Below are positions 1-5,630 of a stretch of 7,148 nucleotides of DNA, one piece after another. The notes below the pieces were generated by a model. The model was given only the letters and a program-made list of their open reading frames with translations. It ran no database searches and was not told where the DNA came from. Position numbers and translations under genes: made by a program. The stretch covers positions 1 through 7,148 of the forward strand of contig CAJCJE010000617.1 of NCBI GenBank assembly GCA_903970565.1. The letters are read 5' to 3'. Position 1 is the first letter of the stretch. Each line of letters starts with the position of its first letter. The DNA is from Candidatus Melainabacteria bacterium (GTDB lineage: Bacteria > Actinomycetota > Actinomycetes > Mycobacteriales > Pseudonocardiaceae).

Positions 1-288
1 CCGCTGGTCGAATCCACCCCGCCCGATCGTTCACCCGGCCCGACCACGGAACGGGTATTCCGGTCACCGGGCCAGGGTCACCCGGATGGGTGGTCGTGGT
101 GTGAGCCCGGTGGTTGGCGGGTAGTCGGGTGAACAGGCCGCGACTCTCGCGGCGTCGCGTGGTCCCGGTGCGCGCTTTCCTTGACACGCCTGGAGTTCCC
201 GGTGCCCTCGTCTCGTCAGCGCGATCAGTGCTCCGCTTCCTGGATCGTCCCGCCCAGTGACACGGGCCACCGTCGAGAGGAGTGATCC
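1..288. other. Apparently non-coding leader region upstream of the SRPBCC gene
   Basis: I see no convincing gene here. A minus-strand open frame at 64-270 is rich in Arg, Pro and Gly, matches no family I recognise and has no clear ribosome binding site. The region probably carries the promoter of the plus-strand pair that begins at 289. The only promoter-like signal is a weak GTGT (99-102), a 16-base spacer, then GGGTAG (119-124), which resembles the actinobacterial sigma-B form but has G at the last position of the -10 box. TTGACA at 181-186 has no matching -10 box at normal spacing. Whether the first 60 bases belong to a neighbouring gene cannot be told from this window. Confidence 0.5.
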
Positions 289-765
289 ATGATCAAGGTG
301 AGTCGTGAGGTGGCGGCCGGCCCGGAGGAGGTCTTCGCCGTCCTGGCGGACGGCTGGTCCTATGCCGGCTGGGTCGTCGGCAACTCACACGTCCGCGACG
401 TCGATGCGGGCTGGCCGGCGGTCGGTACCCGGATTCACCACAGCGCAGGGGCCTGGCCGTTGCAGATCCGGGATGCCACCGAGGTGGTGTCCGTCGAGCC
501 GGGTCGCTTCCTGGAGTTGGACGCCCGGCTGTGGGTGCTCGGGGCCGCGACCGTCCGGTTCACGCTCACGCCGTGCCACTCCGGCTTCGGCACCGACGTG
601 CTGATGGAGGAGGAGGCCGTGCGGGGCCCCGGTAGCATGATTCCGGCGTCGATACAGGGAATGCTGCTCCGTCCACGCAATGTCGAGTCGCTGGCCCGCC
701 TGGCCGACCTCGCCGTCGGCCGCCGGTCGTCGGTGTCCCGGACCGAAAAGATGACCAACCCGTGA
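289..765 (+). CDS. SRPBCC-family (START/polyketide cyclase-like) protein
   Basis: This 158-residue protein has the look of the SRPBCC helix-grip fold, which forms a deep hydrophobic pocket for lipid- or polyketide-like ligands. The N-terminus (MIKVSREVAAGPEEVFAVL, residues 1-19) is the usual first strand followed by the 'xxVFxxLxD' helix. The tryptophan-rich stretch at about 23-30, the strand-turn 'GTRIHH' near residue 47, 'EVVSVEPGRFLELDAR' near 65-80 and the final long helix near 120-142 follow in the usual order. The ATG is chosen because GAGAGGAG (275-282) lies 6 bases upstream. The stop overlaps the start of the following oxidoreductase by 4 bases, so the two are very likely cotranscribed and translationally coupled. 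The ligand and reaction are not shown by the sequence; it could be a ligand-binding partner or accessory to the oxidoreductase. The last 15 or so residues are polar and probably disordered. Confidence 0.85.
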   Translation: MIKVSREVAAGPEEVFAVLADGWSYAGWVVGNSHVRDVDAGWPAVGTRIHHSAGAWPLQIRDATEVVSVEPGRFLELDARLWVLGAATVRFTLTPCHSGFGTDVLMEEEAVRGPGSMIPASIQGMLLRPRNVESLARLADLAVGRRSSVSRTEKMTNP

Positions 766-2360
766 GTTCGCCGTCGCGGACCGTGGACGCCATCGTCATC
801 GGTGCCGGCCCGAACGGTCTGGTGGCCGCGAACCTGCTCGTCGACGCCGGGTGGGACGTGCTGGTGCTGGAGGCGGCGGCGGAGCCCGGCGGCGCGGTGC
901 GCACCGCGGAGTTCGTCGAACCCGGCTTCCACAGCGACCTGTTCAGCTCCTTCTACCCGCTGGGCGCCGCCTCGCCGATCCTGCGCGCGTTGAACCTGGA
1001 GCAGCACGGACTGCGCTGGGTCCACGCGCCGGCCGTGCTGGCCCATGTCCTGCCGGACGACCGGTGCGCGCTGCTCTCCCGCGACCTCGACGTGACCGCG
1101 GCCTCGGTGGCGTCCTTCGAGCCCGGTGACGCGGATGCCTGGCGAGCCGAGTTCGCCGCGTGGTCGCGCATCCGCGACCCCCTGCTCGCCACGTTGTTCA
1201 CCCCCTTCCCGCCCGTTCGCGCCGGTATCCGCCTGGCTCGTGGGCTGGGGATCGCCGACGGGCTGCGGATGGCCAGGATGCTGACCATGCCGGCCCGGAC
1301 CTACGGCGAGGAACGGTTCACCGGCGACGGGGCGCGGCTCCTGCTCGCCGGCAACGCCCTGCACTCCGATCTGGGCCCCGGCGAGGCCGGTAGCGCCGTC
1401 TTCGGCTGGCTGCTGAGCATGATGGGCCAGGACATCGGGTTTCCGGTGCCCGAAGGGGGCGCCGGGACGCTGACTGCGGCGCTGGTGCGCAGGTTGACCA
1501 GCCGGGGCGGTCACCTCGCGTGCGGACGAGAGGTGACCAGGGTCGTGGTCGCCGACGGGAAGGCGCTCGGCGTCGCCGACGCCGACGGCACGCTGATCCG
1601 GGCCCGGCGGGCCGTCCTGGCGACCGTGCCGGCCCCCACGCTGTACCGGGACCTGGTGGGCCTGGCACACCTGCCCGCCCGCCTGGTGGCGGACCTGCGG
1701 GGTTTCCACTGGGACGACGCCACCGTCAAGGTCGACTGGGCGCTGTCCCGGCCGATCCCGTGGCGCAACCCGGACGCCGCCCTCGCCGGCACCGTGCATC
1801 TGGACTCCGACCTGGACGGCCTGACCGACTTCGGCTCCACTCTCCTCGCCGGCCGAGTTCCCGAGCAACCGTTCCTGTTGCTCGGTCAGATGAGCACCGC
1901 CGATCCGACCCGATCCCCGCCCGGCACCGAGGCCGCGTGGGCCTACACCCACGTTCCCCGCCGCCGGCGGTGGGATCACGATGAGGTCCGTCGCTGCGCC
2001 GACCGCATCGAGCAGGTCGTCGAACGGCACGCCCCCGGCTTCTCCGCCACCATTCGCGGCCGTTACGTCGCCGGCCCGGATGACCTACGGTCGCGCAACG
2101 ACAATCTGGTCGGCGGCGCCATCAACGGCGGGGTGTCCGCGATCCACCAGCAGCTGTTCTTCCGCCCCGTCCCCGGACTCGGCCGCGCCGACACGCCGAT
2201 CGACCGGCTCTACCTCGCCGGGGCGTCCGCGCATCCGGGCGGCGCGGTGCACGGGGGACCGGGAGCCAACGCCGCCCGCGCGGCCCTCACCAGGGCCGGT
2301 ATCGGGGGCGCCCTGTACGGCCGGGCGATACATGCGCTGCACGACCGGATCTATCCCTGA
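762..2360 (+). CDS. FAD-dependent oxidoreductase, phytoene desaturase/PYROXD2-like (COG1233 type)
   Basis: This 532-residue flavoprotein belongs to the amine-oxidase/phytoene-desaturase superfamily. The N-terminus has the FAD-binding Rossmann motif GAGPNG at residues 14-19, the ribose-binding acid E37 at the end of the second strand, and GGAVRT at 43-48, the flavin-contacting motif of the CrtI-like family. The C-terminal FAD motif LYLAGASAHPGG begins at about residue 483 and continues into HGGPGANAA, the form typical of PYROXD2-like proteins. Length is normal for the family. The start is GTG at 762, within a GTGA overlap with the SRPBCC stop. No strong ribosome binding site is visible, which suits translational coupling. 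No carotenoid genes (crtB, crtE) are in the window, so a true phytoene desaturase role is unsupported. By inference it oxidises or desaturates a hydrophobic substrate, possibly one held by the SRPBCC partner. Cytoplasmic, with no signal peptide or membrane segment seen. Confidence 0.88.
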   Translation: MSSPSRTVDAIVIGAGPNGLVAANLLVDAGWDVLVLEAAAEPGGAVRTAEFVEPGFHSDLFSSFYPLGAASPILRALNLEQHGLRWVHAPAVLAHVLPDDRCALLSRDLDVTAASVASFEPGDADAWRAEFAAWSRIRDPLLATLFTPFPPVRAGIRLARGLGIADGLRMARMLTMPARTYGEERFTGDGARLLLAGNALHSDLGPGEAGSAVFGWLLSMMGQDIGFPVPEGGAGTLTAALVRRLTSRGGHLACGREVTRVVVADGKALGVADADGTLIRARRAVLATVPAPTLYRDLVGLAHLPARLVADLRGFHWDDATVKVDWALSRPIPWRNPDAALAGTVHLDSDLDGLTDFGSTLLAGRVPEQPFLLLGQMSTADPTRSPPGTEAAWAYTHVPRRRRWDHDEVRRCADRIEQVVERHAPGFSATIRGRYVAGPDDLRSRNDNLVGGAINGGVSAIHQQLFFRPVPGLGRADTPIDRLYLAGASAHPGGAVHGGPGANAARAALTRAGIGGALYGRAIHALHDRIYP

Positions 2361-2464
2361 CCTCGTGCCACGACCGTTGTCACTTCCGGCCGAGTCACTG
2401 CCGACGGCCGAGTCACGACCCAGTCGTCACTGCCGACGACGCTCTGCCGCATGTCGTCGGAGAT
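2361..2464. repeat. Convergent intergenic region with short direct repeats
   Basis: The gap lies between the convergent oxidoreductase and STAS genes. The 11-mer GGCCGAGTCAC occurs at 2388-2398 and 2406-2416, and the 13-mer GTCACTGCCGACG occurs at 2394-2406 and 2426-2438, so the two repeat families interleave. A small hairpin, ACGAC (2415-2419) with GTCGT (2423-2427) and a 3-base loop, sits inside them but is too weak for a confident terminator, and no T-run follows. A bidirectional terminator would be expected in this position but none is clear. Confidence 0.4.
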
Positions 2465-2908
2465 CTACCGCGCGAGCGCGGATCGAGTACCTGAGCCCTG
2501 GGCGAGAGGGGGCGCCGTCACCGGTCGCGGCCGGGCTCCGGCCCGACGGACCGGGCGGACGGGCGTGGCGTCGAGGGCAGCCCGAATATCGGGATCTTCG
2601 GCCTCGATCCTGACCCGGCAACGGTTCTGGTCCTGTTGGGACTGGCGGCGGACATAGCGCAGGACCTGCGCTCCTTCCGCGCCGAGGTAGGTGCAGGCGA
2701 CAAGATCCACGACCAGGACGCCGACACACACCGACACGAGATCCAGCAGTTCCGTCCGCAACCGGACGGCGCCACCCCGGTCGACACAGCCGGTTACCGT
2801 GACGACGACCAAGCCGTCGGACACGCCAACGGCAGTCCGGCAGGAACGCCCGGACGGACCGGGATCGCGTGGCGCGGGTACCGCACCTTCCTCAGCCAAG
2901 CCCGACAT
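2465..2908 (-). CDS. STAS-domain protein, anti-sigma-factor-antagonist-like, lacking the phospho-acceptor Ser
   Basis: This 147-residue protein has a STAS domain at about residues 25-112. Strands VGVSDGLVVVTVTGCVD (27-43) lead into a helix with RLRTELLDLV, then VLVVDL (64-69), and then CTYLGAEGAQVL (72-83), which aligns with the SpoIIAA loop 'FMDSSGLGVIL'. STAS antagonists bind and silence anti-sigma kinases when a Ser in that loop is unphosphorylated. Here the Asp-Ser pair is Gly76-Ala77, so the usual phosphorylation site is absent. The C-terminus (from about 113) is Arg/Pro/Ala-rich and probably disordered. I chose ATG at 2908 because GGGAGG lies 6 bases upstream; an in-frame GTG-ATG pair at 2947-2942 would add 13 residues but has a poorer upstream site. 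A good sigma-B/F-like promoter precedes it at 2975-2999. No anti-sigma kinase is present nearby, so its partner is unknown. Confidence 0.72.
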   Translation of the reverse strand: MSGLAEEGAVPAPRDPGPSGRSCRTAVGVSDGLVVVTVTGCVDRGGAVRLRTELLDLVSVCVGVLVVDLVACTYLGAEGAQVLRYVRRQSQQDQNRCRVRIEAEDPDIRAALDATPVRPVRRAGARPRPVTAPPLAQGSGTRSALAR

Positions 2909-2974
2909 CCCCAACCTCCCGGTGACGACTCCTCGTCGATTCATCACCGGGCTTCTGGGGCGACCTGTTCAGGA

Positions 2975-2999
2975 TTACCCGCCACCTGGCGAGCCAAAC
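2975..2999 (-). promoter_or_regulatory. Putative general-stress (sigma-B/sigma-F-type) promoter of the STAS gene
   Basis: On the minus strand GTTT (2999-2996) is followed by a 15-base spacer and GGGTAA (2980-2975). This fits the known consensus for mycobacterial sigma-F and Streptomyces sigma-B (GTTT or GNNT, 14-17 bases, GGGTAY) except for A at the last -10 position. The predicted start of transcription is near 2968, giving a leader of about 60 bases before the ATG at 2908. It lies in the 120-base gap after the dehydrogenase gene, so the STAS gene probably has its own transcript. Confidence 0.5.
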
Positions 3000-3028
3000 C
3001 CACGGTTGTCCCGCGGCCCCGGGGAGGG

Positions 3029-4063
3029 TCAGAAAGCCACCAGGACCTTGAGTGCCTTGCGGTCGGCCATCGCCTGGTAGCCGTCGGGCACTCCGTCGAG
3101 GTCGATCGTCCGGTCGAAGACCCTACCGGGCTGGATGGTCCCGTCGAGGACGTCCGGCAGCAACTCCTCGATGTAGTTGCGGGCCGGGGCGACGCCACCG
3201 GTAATGGCGATGTTGCGCATGAACACCGGCCGGCCGAGCGGGCCTTCGCTGTACTGCGGCGCGCCGACCCGGCTGATCGTGCCGCCGGCACGCACCACCC
3301 CGACACACGTGTCCAGCGCGGGCTTGGTGCCGACACATTCCAGGACGGCGTGGGTTCCGGCGCCGGAGGTCAGTTCCCGGACCTTCTCGATGCCCTCGTC
3401 ACCGCGTTCGGCCACGATGTCGGTCGCGCCGAACTCGATGCCGAGATCGGTGCGGTCGGGGTGGCGGCCCATCAGGATGATCCGTTCGGCGCCGAGCCGC
3501 TTCGCCGCGAGTACCGCGGACAGTCCGACCGCGCCGTCCCCGACCACGGTGACCGTGGTGCGCTCGTTCACACCGGCCGTGGTCGCCGCGTGGTGGCCGG
3601 TGCAGAAGACGTCGGAGAGGGTCAGCAGCGACGCCAGCAGAGAACTGTCCTGTGTGGACGGAATCGTGACCAGGGTGCCGTCCGCCTGCGGTACCCGGAC
3701 GAGTTCGCCCTGACCACCGTCGACGCCGTCCGCGCCCCAGGTTCCGCCGTGCTCGCAGGAGGTCTGCAAACCCTCCTGGCAGAACTGGCAGGTGTTGTCC
3801 GAGTACACGAACGGCGCGATGACCAGGTCGCCGGTCCGGACCCTCGACAGGTCCGACCCGGCCTGTTCCACCACGCCGAGGAACTCGTGCCCGATCCGGT
3901 CGCCGTGCTCACTGGCCGGCCTGCTCGCGTACGGCCACAGGTCACTGCCGCAGACACACGAGCGGACCACTCGGACCACGGCGTCCGTCGGGTGTTCGAT
4001 CCTCGGATCGGGCACCTCCTCGATCCGCACGTCTCCTGCCCCGTAGATGAGCGTTGCTCGCAT
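3029..4063 (-). CDS. Zinc-dependent medium-chain alcohol dehydrogenase, likely NADP(H)-using
   Basis: This 344-residue enzyme of the medium-chain dehydrogenase/reductase family interconverts an alcohol and its aldehyde or ketone in the cytoplasm. Catalytic zinc ligands fit C38 (SCVCGSD), H59 with E60 (GHE), and D151 (LTLSDVF), the Cys-His-Asp pattern known from Thermoanaerobacter brockii-type secondary alcohol dehydrogenases. The structural zinc lobe has C92, C95 and C103 in the normal spacing, but the first position is D89 instead of Cys. The nucleotide-binding motif is GDGAVG (174-179). The second strand ends LMGRHPDR, with G198-R199 where NAD enzymes carry an acidic residue, which suggests NADP(H). 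ATG at 4063 is supported by AAAGGAAG a few bases upstream. Length is normal. It stands 125 bases downstream of the ferritin-like gene on the same strand and may be cotranscribed or have its own weak promoter. The substrate cannot be told. Confidence 0.9.
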   Translation of the reverse strand: MRATLIYGAGDVRIEEVPDPRIEHPTDAVVRVVRSCVCGSDLWPYASRPASEHGDRIGHEFLGVVEQAGSDLSRVRTGDLVIAPFVYSDNTCQFCQEGLQTSCEHGGTWGADGVDGGQGELVRVPQADGTLVTIPSTQDSSLLASLLTLSDVFCTGHHAATTAGVNERTTVTVVGDGAVGLSAVLAAKRLGAERIILMGRHPDRTDLGIEFGATDIVAERGDEGIEKVRELTSGAGTHAVLECVGTKPALDTCVGVVRAGGTISRVGAPQYSEGPLGRPVFMRNIAITGGVAPARNYIEELLPDVLDGTIQPGRVFDRTIDLDGVPDGYQAMADRKALKVLVAF

Positions 4064-4104
4064 CGGCTTCCTTTCACGCTGTGGGTCGGGCCGCGCCCGG
4101 TGTC

Positions 4105-4130
4105 CTACCCCGGTGTCGTACCACGGAGCC
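4105..4130 (-). promoter_or_regulatory. Weak sigma-B-like promoter candidate before the alcohol dehydrogenase
   Basis: On the minus strand GGCT (4130-4127), a 16-base spacer, and GGGTAG (4110-4105) loosely match the Streptomyces sigma-B form GNNT-N14-16-GGGTAY. The last -10 base is G, and the -35 element is the minimal form. Transcription would start near 4098, about 35 bases before the ATG at 4063. Such a loose match could arise by chance; I list it because two stronger matches precede neighbouring genes. Confidence 0.2.
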
Positions 4131-4188
4131 GGCGCGGGAAATCGCGTCGCGGACGTGTCCTTCGTCGCTGCGCGCGGGGCCGGGGAGA

Positions 4189-4614
4189 TCAGTCGCCGAG
4201 GGCGTCTCGCAGGTCGCTGACGTGGTCCTGGGTCTGTTGCAGCAGTGGCCGCAGTGCTTCGGCGACGTCCGGCAGGCCCAGTTCGGTGGCCTCGCCGACC
4301 CGTTCCCGGTACCGCTGAAGCTGCCGTTCCTCCAGTTCCAGGTCGGTCCGCAACGCCGCCGCACCGTCCGGAGTGTCCGGCACGGCGGGCACGACCACCG
4401 TCGGCGTGCCGCCGAGAAAGTCGATCTGCCGGGCCAGCGTCTTGGCATGTTCCAGTTCCTGGCCGAGGTGATTGCCGAGTTCCTCGACGATCGAGCGGTA
4501 CTCCGCCCCCTTGATCGTGGCGCTGTGCTGGGTGTATTGCACGATCGACTGGTACTCGCTGGCCAGATCCTCGTTCAGTCGGTCGATGAACTCGCTGGTG
4601 TCCATTGTGGTCAT
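4189..4614 (-). CDS. Ferritin-like (bacterioferritin/DUF-type) four-helix protein
   Basis: This 141-residue, all-helical protein resembles the ferritin-like superfamily, whose members bind two metals in a four-helix bundle to oxidise or store iron. Helix 1 has NEDLASEYQSIVQYTQHS (E20 as first ligand). Helix 2 has the ExxH motif E53-L-E-H56. Helix 3 has LELEERQLQRY with E96. Helix 4 has TQDHVSDL, where H131 is kept but the Glu expected three residues earlier is T128. Loss of that ligand may alter or abolish di-metal chemistry, though D130 or Q127 lies close by. It is slightly shorter than bacterioferritin (about 158 residues). The ATG at 4614 has GGAGG 6 bases upstream. The gene starts 38 bases after the stop of the GAF-ANTAR gene, so readthrough is likely, and a sigma-B-like promoter candidate lies at 4705-4729. 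A stress-related iron or peroxide role is inferred; iron storage as such is not shown. Confidence 0.8.
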   Translation of the reverse strand: MTTMDTSEFIDRLNEDLASEYQSIVQYTQHSATIKGAEYRSIVEELGNHLGQELEHAKTLARQIDFLGGTPTVVVPAVPDTPDGAAALRTDLELEERQLQRYRERVGEATELGLPDVAEALRPLLQQTQDHVSDLRDALGD

Positions 4615-4652
4615 TCCATCCCTCCGCCCGTTGCGCCGTCGGGTTCGCCGGT

Positions 4653-5543
4653 TCACGGAGCGGGTGTTGGCGCCGAACCGCTTGTTGCGCGGCGTGGCGG
4701 TGAGGTACCCAGTCGGTCGTGACCTACACCTGGCCGGCGTCCCGGTGGTTCGGGGTGTCGCACTCCCACAGTCTCCGGAGGCGACGAGGAAGTCCTGCCA
4801 GGGGAAAGGAACTCCTCGGGTCGCAGCACGCCTTTCACCAGCTGGTAGGCGATCTCCGACAGCCGGGCGCGGTGACTGCGCGCGTAGCCGCGCAGCGCCT
4901 GGAAGGCCTGGTCCATGTCGAGGTGCCCGGCATAGGCGAGCACGCCCTTGGCCTGTTCGATGGTGATCCGGCTGTTCAACGCCGTTTGCAGCTGCTCGGT
5001 GAGGACCTCGCCGCGGCGGACCGCTCGCTCGTGCAGGATGCCGATGGTCGCGGTGTCGGCCAGCGCGCGAGCGACCTGAAGGTCCTGCTCGGGCATGGGA
5101 CCGGGTTGCCGTCCGAACAGGTTCAGCGCGCCGATCGTCTCCCGCCGCAGCCGTAACGGCAGCGCGTGCACCGACAAGAATCCCTGGAGCACGGCCTGCG
5201 GAACAAAATTGGGCCAGCGCTCCGCCGCCGTCGACAGATCGGACACCAGGACCGGTTCGCCGGTCCGCACACAATCCAGACAGGGGCCCTCGTCGGTCTG
5301 CAACTGGAACAGCTCCAACAGCCGGGCCTCCTCGGTGGAGGACGCCACCGCGGTCAGGCTGCCGCGTTGATCCGACAGCATCAGCCCGGCGGCAGCCGCA
5401 CCGAGCAGCTGTACGCAGCGCTGGGTGAGCTGGTACAGAATGTCGACCACGTCGTAGTCATCGACCAGGGTGTCGGCCAACTCGACGAACGCCTGCACCA
5501 AGCGGGTTTCTCGTTGTGCACTCGACGGTGTCGTGCTATCCAT
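4653..5543 (-). CDS. GAF-ANTAR domain regulator with an extended low-complexity tail
   Basis: This 296-residue protein pairs a GAF sensor domain (about residues 15-175) with an ANTAR domain (about 183-245). The GAF part shows DEGPCLDCVRTGEPVLVSDL (84-103), the actinobacterial signature of this group, and ALPLRLRRETIGALNLF (127-143). The ANTAR part shows LQTALNSRITIEQAKG (185-200), then ALRGYARSHRARLSEIAYQLV. ANTAR domains bind paired hairpins in nascent RNA and prevent transcription termination; the GAF signal is unknown, but C88 and C91 could be redox- or ligand-sensitive. Family members usually end soon after the ANTAR domain. Here about 50 further residues rich in Pro, Arg, Ser and Gly follow (247-296), looking like translated intergenic sequence, and they overlap a promoter candidate for the ferritin-like gene. 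The ATG at 5543 has a TGGAG about 8 bases upstream. It follows the other GAF-ANTAR gene by 87 bases. Confidence 0.9.
   Translation of the reverse strand: MDSTTPSSAQRETRLVQAFVELADTLVDDYDVVDILYQLTQRCVQLLGAAAAGLMLSDQRGSLTAVASSTEEARLLELFQLQTDEGPCLDCVRTGEPVLVSDLSTAAERWPNFVPQAVLQGFLSVHALPLRLRRETIGALNLFGRQPGPMPEQDLQVARALADTATIGILHERAVRRGEVLTEQLQTALNSRITIEQAKGVLAYAGHLDMDQAFQALRGYARSHRARLSEIAYQLVKGVLRPEEFLSPGRTSSSPPETVGVRHPEPPGRRPGVGHDRLGTSPPRRATSGSAPTPAP
4705..4729 (-). promoter_or_regulatory. Putative sigma-B-type promoter of the ferritin-like gene
   Basis: On the minus strand GTGT (4729-4726), a 15-base spacer and GGGTAC (4710-4705) match exactly the published Streptomyces coelicolor sigma-B consensus GNNT-N14-16-GGGTAC/T. 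Transcription would begin near 4697 and leave a leader of roughly 80 bases before the ferritin-like ATG at 4614. The site lies inside the low-complexity 3' tail of the GAF-ANTAR gene, which may explain why that tail looks non-coding. Confidence 0.42.
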
Positions 5544-5630
5544 CTGCCCGCTCCACTCGTGTCTTTCCGGCCGGGGACACCGGTTCCGTAGTTGATTCGG
5601 CGCTGGACGGCGGCCGGTTGTCGTGCGTGC

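Noticed and set aside
53..58. GGGTAT on the plus strand near the left edge as a sigma-B -10 box
   Set aside because: No GNNT element at the required spacing; the nearest GTT is about 20 bases away and does not fit.
181..186. TTGACA as a sigma-70 -35 box before the SRPBCC gene
   Set aside because: No TANNNT-like -10 element is present 16-18 bases downstream.
64..270. Small minus-strand frame of 68 codons in the left leader region
   Set aside because: Biased Arg/Pro/Gly composition, no family resemblance, no convincing ribosome site.
435..2030. Long minus-strand open frame (531 codons) opposite the SRPBCC and oxidoreductase genes
   Set aside because: It is the antisense of two clear protein families, its product is low-complexity (Gly, Arg, Gln, His, Pro) with no domain, and such frames are expected in GC-rich DNA.
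2636..4318. Long plus-strand open frame (560 codons) opposite the STAS and dehydrogenase genes
   Set aside because: It runs antisense to well-supported genes and across their intergenic gaps, and has no recognisable domain or good ribosome site.
4189..5274. Ferritin-like gene read as a 361-residue protein with a long N-terminal extension
   Set aside because: The extension overlaps the GAF-ANTAR gene in another frame, is Arg/Pro/Ala-rich, and the ATG at 4614 has a strong ribosome site with homology starting there.
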